In this document: positions 8,144 through 16,498 of the stretch, piece after piece
Numbering within the stretch: position 1 is the first letter of the stretch
Layout of the letters: each line of letters begins with the position of its first letter
Assembly: GCA_035709005.1 (NCBI GenBank)
Contig: DASTFB010000076.1
Span: forward strand, 1 to 53,458
Source of the DNA: Candidatus Methylomirabilota bacterium
GTDB lineage: Bacteria > Methylomirabilota > Methylomirabilia > Rokubacteriales > CSP1-6
Direction: 5' to 3'
DNA length: 53,458 bases
Program-made: the position numbers and the translations under genes
The notes under the pieces: model-generated
The model's database searches: none
The model's input: only the letters and a program-made list of their open reading frames with translations
Told to the model about the DNA's origin: nothing

Positions 8144-9790
8144 TTATTCTTTGACCGCCCACACCTCCCACGGCCACGGGTAGGGGGCGTGGAGGGTATC
8201 CCAGTACCGATGGATTCCCTTGCCCTCGGGAAGTACCTTCGGCCCCACGGCGGAAACGAAGGGGTTCAGGTAGATGGGCACGACGTAGTATTCCTCGATG
8301 ATGATGCGCTGCATCGTCTTGAGAAGCTGGTTCCGCTCCTCGGGGTTGATGCTGGCATCGTACTTCGCCCACGCTGCGTCGATCCGCTCGTCGCAGATGA
8401 ACGAGGCCGAGGAGGTGCAGAGGGCAAAGACGCCGATGCCCGACCTGACTCCCGGCCGCGGGTCGATGTTCTGCACGATGGTCCGGTTGCCGCTGTAGCC
8501 CTTGCGACCCCGCAGGATCATGGACCGAAAGGCCGGGCCCTCCAGGCTCATGAGCTTGCCCCGGATGCCGACGCCCCGGAGGTCGGTGAGGATGCGCTCG
8601 CCCATGTCGAAGTAGGGGACGAAGGGCACGTACCAGTCGAAGTCGAAGCCGTTGGGGAACCCGGCCTGAGCCAGGAGCTGCTTGGCCTTCGCCGGATTGT
8701 GCTCGGGGACCGGCAGATCCGTCCCGTCGCCCTTCAAGGCTTCCGGATTTTCTGGCGTGAACCAGTTCCCCATGGGGACGCCGATCCCCTGACTCTCCTG
8801 CTTGGCCAGGAACGGTCGGTTGATGGCCAGGCTCACCGCCTGGCGCACCCGCTTGTCGTGGAAGGGGCTGTCCTTCTCGGTGTAGCCGGGGAACTTCAGA
8901 TACCAGACGGCCGTGAAGTTGCGATCCCACCGGAGCTTGGGGTCGGACATCACCCGGGGCAGGAGCTTGCCCGTCATGCCGTAGACCAGGTCCAGCTCGC
9001 CGGTCTGGAGCCCGGCCAGGCGGGTCGCGGGATCGCGGATGCCTTTGACGACGATGGTCTTGGTGGCCGGGATCCGGCGCCAGTAGCCATCCCAGGCCTC
9101 GAAGACCATCTGCACGCCGGCCTGCTGGCTGACGAACTTGTACGGCCCCGCGCCGATGGGATGGCTCCGGAACGCGTCCTTGCCGACCTTCTCGTAGTGG
9201 TGCTTGGGGACGATCCAGGCGATGCCACTGGCCCCACCGTGGAAGAGGTCCAGAAAATCCAGGAAGGGCTTCTTGAAATGGAAGATGATCGTGCGATCAT
9301 CCACGACCTCGATGCGCTGGAGCCGGTCGTGGAAGGTCTTGAAGTGGATGCCCCGGTAGTTCTCGTACGTCCACTTCACGTCCGCGGTGGTGAGGGGCTT
9401 CCCGTCGTGGAACGTGAGGCCGGGACGCAGGCGAAAGCCGGCTTTGCTGAAGTCGACGGCGATCTCGGCGTGCTCGGCCAGGCTATAGGTGTGGATGCCC
9501 TGCGGCATCGGCTTGATCAGGGCGTCGTGGACCAGGTAGTCGTAATGCTGCTGGGTCAGGGCGGTGATGTGGTTCTGGGGATCCAGCCAGCCGGGGTCCA
9601 GGGCAAAATGTTGGGCGATGGTGAGCGTGCCCTTGGCCGGGCCCGTGTTCCTCTCGATCACGGCCGGCTTGATGTCCAGCCTGGCCAGAGGCCCGGACAG
9701 GATCGGCTTCTGGGCGAGCGCCGCGCCGCCGGTCGTGAGGAGCAGGGTCAGCGCGGCAGCGACAGCCAGGAATCCCTTGACGATGATCAT
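8144..9790 (-). CDS. ABC transporter substrate-binding protein, family 5 (peptide/nickel type)
   Basis: With the ATG at 9790 (SD GAGGAGG, 6 bases away) the product is 548 residues. Its first ~27 residues form a Sec signal peptide, MIIVKGFLAVAAALTLLLTT then GGAALA-Q. The mature part shows the SBP_bac_5 fold: LTIAQHFALDPGWLDPQNH, RLRPGLTFHDGKPLTTADVKWTYE, and VRQAVSLAINRPFLAKQ. It is the periplasmic receptor of the dppBCDF-like importer encoded downstream. Family members bind di- and oligopeptides, nickel chelates, opines or sugars, so the ligand is open. A good sigma-70 promoter precedes it. Confidence 0.92.
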   Translation of the reverse strand: MIIVKGFLAVAAALTLLLTTGGAALAQKPILSGPLARLDIKPAVIERNTGPAKGTLTIAQHFALDPGWLDPQNHITALTQQHYDYLVHDALIKPMPQGIHTYSLAEHAEIAVDFSKAGFRLRPGLTFHDGKPLTTADVKWTYENYRGIHFKTFHDRLQRIEVVDDRTIIFHFKKPFLDFLDLFHGGASGIAWIVPKHHYEKVGKDAFRSHPIGAGPYKFVSQQAGVQMVFEAWDGYWRRIPATKTIVVKGIRDPATRLAGLQTGELDLVYGMTGKLLPRVMSDPKLRWDRNFTAVWYLKFPGYTEKDSPFHDKRVRQAVSLAINRPFLAKQESQGIGVPMGNWFTPENPEALKGDGTDLPVPEHNPAKAKQLLAQAGFPNGFDFDWYVPFVPYFDMGERILTDLRGVGIRGKLMSLEGPAFRSMILRGRKGYSGNRTIVQNIDPRPGVRSGIGVFALCTSSASFICDERIDAAWAKYDASINPEERNQLLKTMQRIIIEEYYVVPIYLNPFVSAVGPKVLPEGKGIHRYWDTLHAPYPWPWEVWAVKE

Positions 9791-9860
9791 GATGTCCTCC
9801 TCACCCACACCGAATCGGTCGAGAGCACGAGAAGGAGCGAAACCGCCGGGAAGTTGCATC

Positions 9861-9888
9861 ATTATCCGCTAGCGTCCGGGCTTGTCAA
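9861..9888 (-). promoter_or_regulatory. Near-consensus sigma-70 promoter of the peptide-importer operon
   Basis: On the minus strand TTGACA (9888-9883) is followed after 16 bases by GATAAT (9866-9861), 11 of 12 consensus bases. Transcription would start near 9854 and give a leader of about 64 nt to the binding-protein ATG at 9790. The -35 box overlaps the stop codon of the upstream 59-residue membrane-protein gene. Confidence 0.7.
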
Positions 9889-10064
9889 TCGCCCTCGGCC
9901 CGGCCGGTCGCCGTCACGACGAACACGGTGACCGTCAACACGGCCAGCCCCAGCACGGTGGCCAGGAACACGTCGAAGTGCCGATGGTGGAAGCCGGTCG
10001 CCCCGAGGGCGTACAGGATGACGCCCGTAGCGGCGAGGCTAATCGACCTGAGCGCCGACCGCAT
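9885..10064 (-). CDS. Small two-helix membrane protein overlapping the TRAP permease gene
   Basis: A 59-residue frame starts at ATG 10064 inside the last codons of the TRAP permease (26-base overlap, different frame) and stops at 9885. The sequence has two clear hydrophobic stretches, about residues 8-24 (ISLAATGVILYALGATG) and 32-52 (VFLATVLGLAVLTVTVFVV), separated by a His-rich turn FHHRHFD, and a short charged tail. The hydrophobic periodicity and position in the TRAP operon argue for a real gene, perhaps an accessory subunit of the transporter. No SD is obvious, so translation would depend on coupling. I do not recognise a named family. Confidence 0.55.
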   Translation of the reverse strand: MRSALRSISLAATGVILYALGATGFHHRHFDVFLATVLGLAVLTVTVFVVTATGRAEGD

Positions 10065-11982
10065 GGACCGGTTCCCGAGGCCTGCGGGACATCTGCAGCG
10101 CGAGGGCGGCGACCAGCAGGCCGATGCCGGCCATGTCGGTGTAGAGGCTGGGACTGATCAGGGCAGCCGCCGCGCCCAGCAGGAGCGCGCGCTCCACCGG
10201 GGTGGCGGCTCGCCGCAGCCAGCCCTGCAGGCCGGCGGCCAGGCAGAAGATGCCGAGCGCCGCCGTGAGCGTGGCCAGGACGATGTCCGGCAGCGAGCCC
10301 ATCGCCAGTAGCGCGGGCGAGTACACGAACATGAACGGCACGATGTAGAGCACCGCGCCCAGGCGCATGGCCTGCCATGCCGTGGCCATGGGCGGCGAGC
10401 CGGCGATGCCGGCGGCCGCGAACGGCGACAGACAGGTCGGCGGTGTGAGGTCCGACGTCACCCCCATGTAGAGGATGAACATGTGCGCGGCCATCTTGGG
10501 TACCCCCATCTGGACCAGGCCGGGCGCCACGATGATGGCCAGGGTCAGATAGACGGCGGTGGTCGGCAACGACAGCCCCAGGATGAAGGCGGCGAAGGCC
10601 GTGTACACCAGGGCCAGCCACAACTCCCCGCCCGAAAGCTTGATCAGCACGAAGGAGAACTGCATCCCGATCCCGGACAGGAACACGCACCCGATGATGA
10701 GGCCGGCCGCGGCCACCGCCATGGCCACGGTGACGGACGCCCGCGCGCCGGTCTCGAACGCTCTCAGAAGCCGTTCCGGTCCGAGCCTCGAGCGACGGCG
10801 GACGAAGCTGACCAGGAACGTGGTGGCGATGGCCATGAGTCCCGCCGTCTCCTCGGTGAAGCCCTGGTAGAGGTACCAGAGCAGCGCGACGATCGGCAGC
10901 AGCAGGTAGCCGTCCTGCCGGAGGGTGCCGGGCAGGCTCGGCATCTCTTCCCGGGGGACCTTCCGCAGGCCTAGGCGCCGGGCCTCGAAATGGACGGTCA
11001 TGAACACACAGAAGAAATAGAGGATCGCCGGGATCGCCGCCGCGAGCGCCACCTGGCGGAACGGCACCCCCACGAAGTCCGCCATGATGAACGCGGCCGC
11101 CGCCATGATGGGGGGCATGATCTGCCCCCCGATGGACGCGGTGGCCTCGACCGCCGCGGCGAAGGTCGCCCGGTAGCCGGCCCGTTTCATCATGGGGATG
11201 GTGAACACGCCGTCCATCAGCACGTTGGCCACGCCACTGCCCGAGATGGTGCCCAGGAACGCGCTGGAGAACACCGAGACCTTGGCCGGGCCGCCGGTCA
11301 GGCGTCCGGCCAGCGCGGTAGCCAGCCGGACGAAGAACTCCCCGATCCCCGTCGTGGCCAGAAAGGCGGAGAAGAGGATGAAGAGGATGAGGACCGAGCT
11401 CATGATCGCCGTGGGAATGCCGTAGAGCCCTTCCTCTTTGCCGAAGAAGCTCTCGACCATCGTCCGCCAGGGCGTGGGCGGCCCGTAGAAGATCCAGAAG
11501 AACCAGTCGGCGTGCAGGGTCTGCAGGATGAAGAAGACGGCGGTGAGGGTCAGGCCCCACCCCACGGTCCGGCGCGTGCCCTCCAGCACGGCGAGGATGA
11601 GGAGGGTGCCGATCACCACATCGGCGGTGGTGGCCGTGTAGCCCGGATCGACGAAGCGATCGATGTGCAGCAGCGTCCACACCTGCGCTCCCAGGACGAT
11701 TGCCATCGCGGCCAGGTCGATGGCGAAGTGCCACGTCAGCGAGTCGGCGAAGCTCTTGCGCCCGAGCGGGAAGACCAGGAACGCGAGCAAGCTCATGAGG
11801 GCCAGGCTCGTGGAACGATGGGTGTGCCCCTCGGCCTGGCCGAACAGCGTGCTGTAGAAGTGGAAGAGACCGAGCCCGACCGACAGGACGACGATGACGA
11901 ACGCGATCCCGCGCTGAGGACCGCGGCCCCGCCCGAGGAGCCAGTCGACGGCCGACCGTTCGACGGGCGGGGCGTCGGTCAT
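10039..11982 (-). CDS. TRAP transporter fused permease (DctQ-DctM type, TAXI system)
   Basis: The 647-residue polytopic protein is of the length typical for fused 4TM/12TM permeases of TAXI-TRAP transporters. The N-terminal ~180 residues carry the small-subunit-like helices (e.g. IAFVIVVLSVGLGLFHFYS). The rest is DctM-like, with hallmark loops FLGTISGSGVANVLMDG, EATASIGGQIMPPIMAAAAF, GLSLPTTAVYLTLAI and DLTPPTCLSPFAAAGIAG. It uses an ion gradient to import organic acids or similar small solutes delivered by the periplasmic receptor encoded 23 bases upstream. Substrate cannot be predicted from the permease. Confidence 0.94.
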   Translation of the reverse strand: MTDAPPVERSAVDWLLGRGRGPQRGIAFVIVVLSVGLGLFHFYSTLFGQAEGHTHRSTSLALMSLLAFLVFPLGRKSFADSLTWHFAIDLAAMAIVLGAQVWTLLHIDRFVDPGYTATTADVVIGTLLILAVLEGTRRTVGWGLTLTAVFFILQTLHADWFFWIFYGPPTPWRTMVESFFGKEEGLYGIPTAIMSSVLILFILFSAFLATTGIGEFFVRLATALAGRLTGGPAKVSVFSSAFLGTISGSGVANVLMDGVFTIPMMKRAGYRATFAAAVEATASIGGQIMPPIMAAAAFIMADFVGVPFRQVALAAAIPAILYFFCVFMTVHFEARRLGLRKVPREEMPSLPGTLRQDGYLLLPIVALLWYLYQGFTEETAGLMAIATTFLVSFVRRRSRLGPERLLRAFETGARASVTVAMAVAAAGLIIGCVFLSGIGMQFSFVLIKLSGGELWLALVYTAFAAFILGLSLPTTAVYLTLAIIVAPGLVQMGVPKMAAHMFILYMGVTSDLTPPTCLSPFAAAGIAGSPPMATAWQAMRLGAVLYIVPFMFVYSPALLAMGSLPDIVLATLTAALGIFCLAAGLQGWLRRAATPVERALLLGAAAALISPSLYTDMAGIGLLVAALALQMSRRPREPVHAVGAQVD

Positions 11983-12005
11983 CGCGCCGACGACCTACCC
12001 GCGGC

Positions 12006-12989
12006 CTACCGAGCGACCCCGATTTCCTTGTAGTAGCGCAGCGCCCCGGGATGGAAGGGGATCGTGGCGCCTTCCATGGCCGTCTTGACGTCGGACTGGG
12101 CGAGGCTGGGGGCGATCTCCCCGATCTCCTTCGCCCGCTCCCACCACAGCTTGGTCAGCCGGTAGACCACTTCGTCCGAGAGGCCGGCATCGACGATGAG
12201 CTGCTGGAGAAACCCGGGCGAGGGCAGGTCCTCCTTCACGACGCCGTAGAGTCCCTTCGGGACCTTGGCCCGGGAGAGGCCGCCCATAATCGACAGCGTG
12301 CGCTCCACGGCGTCCGTCGGCAGGGGAATCGCCCGGATACCGACCGCCTGCTGGACCGCCATGAGGTCCGGGTAGGTCACCTGGCCCGGAATGAAGATGG
12401 CGTCGACGTTCCGGTCCTGAAGCGCCTTGGAGCGGTCGGTGATCGAGGTGTAGCTGATGGTCCCCCCCTCCGCCTTGAACCTGTCGGGCGGCATGCCGGC
12501 GGCCGTCATGACGGCCTCGGCCAGCTCGGTGGTGCCCCAGCCGCGGTCGCCGGGCACGATCCGCTTGCCCTTGATGTCCTGAAAGGTCTTGATCGGGCTG
12601 TCCTTGATCACGAACAGCGCGATGACGACCGAACGGCCGATATTCGAGGCGATCAGGCGCACGTTCTTGTACGGCTCCTTGTACTTGCCGCGGCCGTTGT
12701 ACCCGTCCTCGGGGTACGGGGTGAGCGCAAAGGCGATCTGGGCCTCGCCCTTGCCCACCTTCGTCACGTTGACCACGCCCCCACCCAGGAGGGTGCCTGC
12801 CGACACCCCGGGCAAGACCTCCGGGATCATGGTCGAGAGCTTTGCGCCGCCACGGAACCAGTCGCCGCCGGCGCTGGAGACGCCGATCTTGATGAATTTC
12901 ACGTCGGGCTTCCACTGCTGGGCGAAGGCCGGCGTGGCGAGGCCGAAAGCGAGGGCGAGCGCAGGGACCAGGGCAAGCATCTTGTGCAT
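12006..12989 (-). CDS. TAXI family TRAP transporter solute-binding protein
   Basis: The 327-residue protein starts with a signal peptide (MHKMLALVPALALAFGLATP, cleavage after AFA-Q). It then has the TAXI fold landmarks KIGVSSAGGDWFRGGAKL, GEAQIAFAL, GKRIVPGDRGWGTTELAEAV and DAIFIPGQ. It is the extracytoplasmic receptor for the fused permease downstream. An SD (GGGGAGGATC) lies 8 bases before the ATG. Upstream on the same strand a perfect TTGACA (13062-13057) is followed at 17 bases by a poor -10 (GAGTCT), so that promoter is only tentative. The gene is divergent from the molybdenum hydroxylase gene. Confidence 0.93.
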   Translation of the reverse strand: MHKMLALVPALALAFGLATPAFAQQWKPDVKFIKIGVSSAGGDWFRGGAKLSTMIPEVLPGVSAGTLLGGGVVNVTKVGKGEAQIAFALTPYPEDGYNGRGKYKEPYKNVRLIASNIGRSVVIALFVIKDSPIKTFQDIKGKRIVPGDRGWGTTELAEAVMTAAGMPPDRFKAEGGTISYTSITDRSKALQDRNVDAIFIPGQVTYPDLMAVQQAVGIRAIPLPTDAVERTLSIMGGLSRAKVPKGLYGVVKEDLPSPGFLQQLIVDAGLSDEVVYRLTKLWWERAKEIGEIAPSLAQSDVKTAMEGATIPFHPGALRYYKEIGVAR

Positions 12990-13103
12990 AGCCGATCCTC
13001 CCCGGGTTGGATGAGGCCTGCTCGTGTGACGGGAGACTCCGCTGTTCCGCGGCCGCTGTCAAGGGGGCCCGCCGGCGCGTGGCCTGCGCTATCATCCGCC
13101 ACG

Positions 13104-15407
13104 ATGGCCGAACACGCCGGGCAGGTGATCCGCCGCCGAGAGGACCCCCGGCTCATCACCGGCGCCGGCCAGTTCATCGACGATCTGCGGCTGGGCGACT
13201 GTCTGCACGTGGCCATCGTCAGGTCGCCGCACGCCCATGCCCGCCTCCGCGCCATCGACACGGCGGCTGCGGCGAAGGCGCCGGGCGTCGTAGCCGTGAT
13301 GACCGGCGCCGATCTCGGCGCTGCCAATGCGCCCCTTCCCGTCTTCAACGAGCATCCCGGACTACCGCGCCCGTGCGGGATCAGGCCCCTGGCCGGCGAG
13401 CGAGTCCGATTCGTCGGCGAGCCGGTGGTGGCCGTCGTAGCGGCGGACCGCTACCTGGCCCAGGACGCCGCCGAGCTGGTCGTCGTGGACTACGAGCCGC
13501 TACCCGCGGTCGCCGACGTCACCGCGGCGGCGGCGGCCGGCGCTCCGCTGGTGCACGAAGCCCTGGGGTCCAACGTGGCCGCCCAGTGGCGCCAACAGGT
13601 GGGCGATCCGGACGCGGCGTTCCGCCAGGCCGAGGTCGTCGTGCGGGCCACCTTGCGGCTGGCTCGCGGCGGCGCCCAGCCGCTCGAGACACGGGGCCTG
13701 ATCGCCCACTGGCAGGACGACCGGCTCACGGTGTGGGCGGCCATCCAGATGGTCCATCGCCACCGCCGCTTCGTCGCCCGGCAGCTCGGCCTGCCCGAGG
13801 AGCGCGTGCGCGTCATCGCCCCGCCCGACGTGGGCGGTGGCTTCGGCACCAAAGGGCAGTTCTACCCGGAGGACATCATCGTGGCAGCGCTGGCCCGGCG
13901 GCTCGGCCGGCCGCTGAAGTGGATCGAGGATCGCCGCGAGCACCTGGCGTGCTCGTGGGTGGAGCGCGAGCAGGTGCACGAGATCGAGGTGGCGGCCACG
14001 CGCGAGGGTCGGCTCCTCGCGTTGCGCGACCGGTTCGTCCACGAGCTGGGCGCCTATACCGTCTCCGGGCTCAACCTCCCCCAGAACACGATGATCCACT
14101 CCCTCGGCCCGTACCGCGTGCCCCACGTGGAGCTGGCCATGCGGGGCGTCCTCACCAACACGACTCCGGTCGGCTCCTACCGGGGCGCCGGCCGTCCCCA
14201 GGGCGCCTTCGTGGCCGAGCGCGCGGTGGACGCGGTGGCCCGCCAGCTCGGACTCGATCCCGTCGAGGTTCGGCGGCGCAACCTCATTCCCGCCGGTGCG
14301 CACCCGTACGACACGGGGCTCACGACCGTAGGGCGAGGGCCCGTGGTCTACGACAGCGGCGACTACCCGCGGTGCTTCGAGCTGGCGCTGGAGGCGCTCG
14401 ATTACCCGGCCGTGCGCCGGGAGCAGATCCGGCTGAGGAGCCAGGGCCGCTGGCTCGGCGTCGGGGTCGTCAACTACATCGAGGCGACCGGCACGGCGCC
14501 CCTCGAGAGCGTGGCGGTGCGGGTGGGCGCCGACGGTGGCATCACCGTCATCACCGGAGCCTCGCCCCAGGGCCAGGGCCACGTCACCATGCTCTCCCGC
14601 CTGGTCGGTGAGCTGCTCGGTGTCGACCCCGCCGCCATCGACGTGCTGACCGGCGACACCAGCCTCATCGCCACCGGCGGCGGCACCTTCGGCAGCCGGA
14701 GCACCGCGCTGGCCGGGAGCGCCGCCGTGCTGGCCTCGCGCGCGGTGCACGACAAGGCGCGCCGTATCGCCGCGCATCTGCTCGAGGCCGCCGCCGAGGA
14801 CGTCGTGGGCGCGGCCGGACGGTTCGCCGTGCGCGGCTTCCCGGACCGGACGGTCGGCTGGGGCGAGATCGCCGCGGCCGCCCACGCCGGGCGCGCGCCC
14901 GGGGAAGCTCCGGGGCTCGAGGACACCCAGGTGTTCACCGTGTCGCGATCGACGTTCGCCAACGGCACGCACGCGGCGGTCATCGAGGTCGATCCCGCGA
15001 CGGGCGCGCTGCGCATCCTGCGCTGGGTCGTCGCTCACGACTGCGGCCGCGTCCTCAATCCGGGCCTCGTCGACGGCCAGATCCACGGCGGCGTGGTCCA
15101 GGGGTTGGCCGATGCCCTCAACGATCAACTCGTCTACGACGGTGGCGGACAGCGCCTGACCGCCACGCTGATGGACTACGCGCTGGCCACGGCGGCCGAC
15201 GCGCCACCCACGTTCGAGATCCGCCATCTGGAGTCCCCGACGCCGCTGAACCCGCTGGGGGCCAAAGGCGCCGGCGAGGGCGGGATCATGCCGGTGCACC
15301 CCGTCATCGCCCAGGCCGTCGAGGACGCCCTGGCCCCGTTCGGCGCCCGGGTCACCCGGGTTCCGGTGACCCGGACCGATATCGTGGCCATGGCCCAGCG
15401 GCGATAG
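13104..15407 (+). CDS. Xanthine dehydrogenase family molybdopterin-binding subunit (CoxL/XdhB-like)
   Basis: The ATG at 13104 gives 767 residues, the normal size of this subunit; the upstream open frame is a shadow of the TAXI gene. Landmarks in order are RREDPRLITGAGQFIDD, VRFVGEPVVAVVA, the cofactor loop PPDVGGGFGTKGQFYPED, SYRGAGRPQGAF, ASPQGQGHVT, and the C-terminal GAKGAGEGG carrying the catalytic Glu (E725). It would hydroxylate a carbon centre at a Mo-MCD site. The SYRGAGRP loop lacks the Cys of true CO dehydrogenase (form I), so CO is unlikely as substrate. No FAD or iron-sulfur subunit gene is adjacent. No SD is seen; TATCAT ends 8 bases before the ATG. Confidence 0.9.
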   Translation: MAEHAGQVIRRREDPRLITGAGQFIDDLRLGDCLHVAIVRSPHAHARLRAIDTAAAAKAPGVVAVMTGADLGAANAPLPVFNEHPGLPRPCGIRPLAGERVRFVGEPVVAVVAADRYLAQDAAELVVVDYEPLPAVADVTAAAAAGAPLVHEALGSNVAAQWRQQVGDPDAAFRQAEVVVRATLRLARGGAQPLETRGLIAHWQDDRLTVWAAIQMVHRHRRFVARQLGLPEERVRVIAPPDVGGGFGTKGQFYPEDIIVAALARRLGRPLKWIEDRREHLACSWVEREQVHEIEVAATREGRLLALRDRFVHELGAYTVSGLNLPQNTMIHSLGPYRVPHVELAMRGVLTNTTPVGSYRGAGRPQGAFVAERAVDAVARQLGLDPVEVRRRNLIPAGAHPYDTGLTTVGRGPVVYDSGDYPRCFELALEALDYPAVRREQIRLRSQGRWLGVGVVNYIEATGTAPLESVAVRVGADGGITVITGASPQGQGHVTMLSRLVGELLGVDPAAIDVLTGDTSLIATGGGTFGSRSTALAGSAAVLASRAVHDKARRIAAHLLEAAAEDVVGAAGRFAVRGFPDRTVGWGEIAAAAHAGRAPGEAPGLEDTQVFTVSRSTFANGTHAAVIEVDPATGALRILRWVVAHDCGRVLNPGLVDGQIHGGVVQGLADALNDQLVYDGGGQRLTATLMDYALATAADAPPTFEIRHLESPTPLNPLGAKGAGEGGIMPVHPVIAQAVEDALAPFGARVTRVPVTRTDIVAMAQRR

Positions 15408-15421
15408 TAGAATTCTCGCCG

Positions 15422-16498
15422 ATGCGCCTCGGCTACTTCGCAATGCCCCTGCATCCGCCCGGCGCCGATCCGGCCCAGACCATGGACGAGGATCTCGAGC
15501 AGCTCGCCACGCTCGACCGGCTGGGCTTCGGCGAGGCGTGGATCGGCGAGCACTTCACCGCCGAGTGGGAGAACATCCCGTGCCCCGATCTGTTCATCGC
15601 GCGGGCCCTGGGCGTGACGCGGAGGATGAAGCTGGCGACCGGCGTGTCCTGCCTGCCGAACCACAACCCGCTCATGCTGGCCCAGCGCATCGCCCAGCTC
15701 GATCAGATGGCCCGCGGCCGCTTCTACTGGGGCGTGGGCTCGGGGGGGTTCCCCGGCGACTTCGAGCTCTTCGGGATCGACCCGAAGAGCGGCAAGCAGC
15801 GCGGGATCACGCGGGCCGTGCTCGACCTCGTGCTCGAGCTGTGGAACGATCCCAAGCCCGGCCTCTACAAGTCGAAGCACTGGCGCTTCCAGATCCCCGA
15901 GCCGCAGGAGGACATCGGTCTACGGCTGCACCTCAAGCCCTATCAGCGTCCCCATCCGCCCATCGCGGTGGCGGGCGTGACGCCGAAGTCGGAGACCCTG
16001 ATGCTGGCCGGCGAGCGCGGCTACCTCCCCATGAGCATCAACTTCGTCCCGACCCGCGTGCTCCGCACGCACTGGGAGGCCGTGGAGCAGGGCGCCGAGC
16101 GCGCCGCCCGGGTCGCCGACCGCAGCGAGTGGCGGATCGCCCGCGACGTGCACGTCTCGGACACGGACGCCCAGGCCCGGCGCGAGGCGCTGGAGGGCCC
16201 GCTGGCGCGCGACTACCGCGACTACTTCCTGCCGCTGCTCAAGAAGATCCGGGGATTCGACATCCTCAAGGTCGATCCGGCCATGCCGGATGCCGACATC
16301 ACGCTGGACTATCTCCTGGAGCACATCTGGATCGTGGGCAGCCCCGACACGGTCACGGCGCGCCTGGCCGAGCTGCGCGAGGAGGTGGGCGGCTTCGGGA
16401 CCCTGCTCGTCATCGCGCACGAGGGACGCCCGCGGACGTCGTGGGAACGCTCGATGACGCTGCTCCGGCACCGGATCCTGCAGCGCCTGGGCGACTGA
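15422..16498 (+). CDS. LLM class (luciferase-like) flavin-dependent oxidoreductase
   Basis: The 358-residue protein has the bacterial-luciferase TIM-barrel pattern: MRLGYFAMPLHPPG start, LDRLGFGEAWIGEHFT, TGVSCLPNHNPLMLAQRIAQLD, GRFYWGVGSGGFPGDFELFG, and near the C-terminus IVGSPDTVTARLAELREEVG. Such enzymes use FMNH2 (or F420H2) and O2 to monooxygenate diverse organics. The long insertion after PDLF and the limonene/alkanal-type N-terminus suggest a monooxygenase rather than an F420 enzyme, but this is inference. It starts 14 bases after the upstream molybdenum subunit without an SD; TAGAAT ends 8 bases before the ATG. It converges base-to-base with the next gene. Confidence 0.9.
   Translation: MRLGYFAMPLHPPGADPAQTMDEDLEQLATLDRLGFGEAWIGEHFTAEWENIPCPDLFIARALGVTRRMKLATGVSCLPNHNPLMLAQRIAQLDQMARGRFYWGVGSGGFPGDFELFGIDPKSGKQRGITRAVLDLVLELWNDPKPGLYKSKHWRFQIPEPQEDIGLRLHLKPYQRPHPPIAVAGVTPKSETLMLAGERGYLPMSINFVPTRVLRTHWEAVEQGAERAARVADRSEWRIARDVHVSDTDAQARREALEGPLARDYRDYFLPLLKKIRGFDILKVDPAMPDADITLDYLLEHIWIVGSPDTVTARLAELREEVGGFGTLLVIAHEGRPRTSWERSMTLLRHRILQRLGD

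Noticed and set aside
13057-13062. Perfect TTGACA on the minus strand as TAXI operon promoter
   Set aside because: No acceptable -10 at 16-18 bases (GAGTCT); not listed as a promoter.
12051-13103. Continuous open frame extending the first molybdenum subunit ~350 codons upstream
   Set aside because: It is antisense to the TAXI binding-protein gene and lacks family similarity; the protein begins naturally at ATG 13104.
13500-15443. Long minus-strand frame (about 650 codons) antisense to the first molybdenum subunit
   Set aside because: Composition is Gly/Ala/Arg-rich without domain motifs, as expected for an antisense frame in GC-rich DNA; the plus-strand protein is unmistakable.
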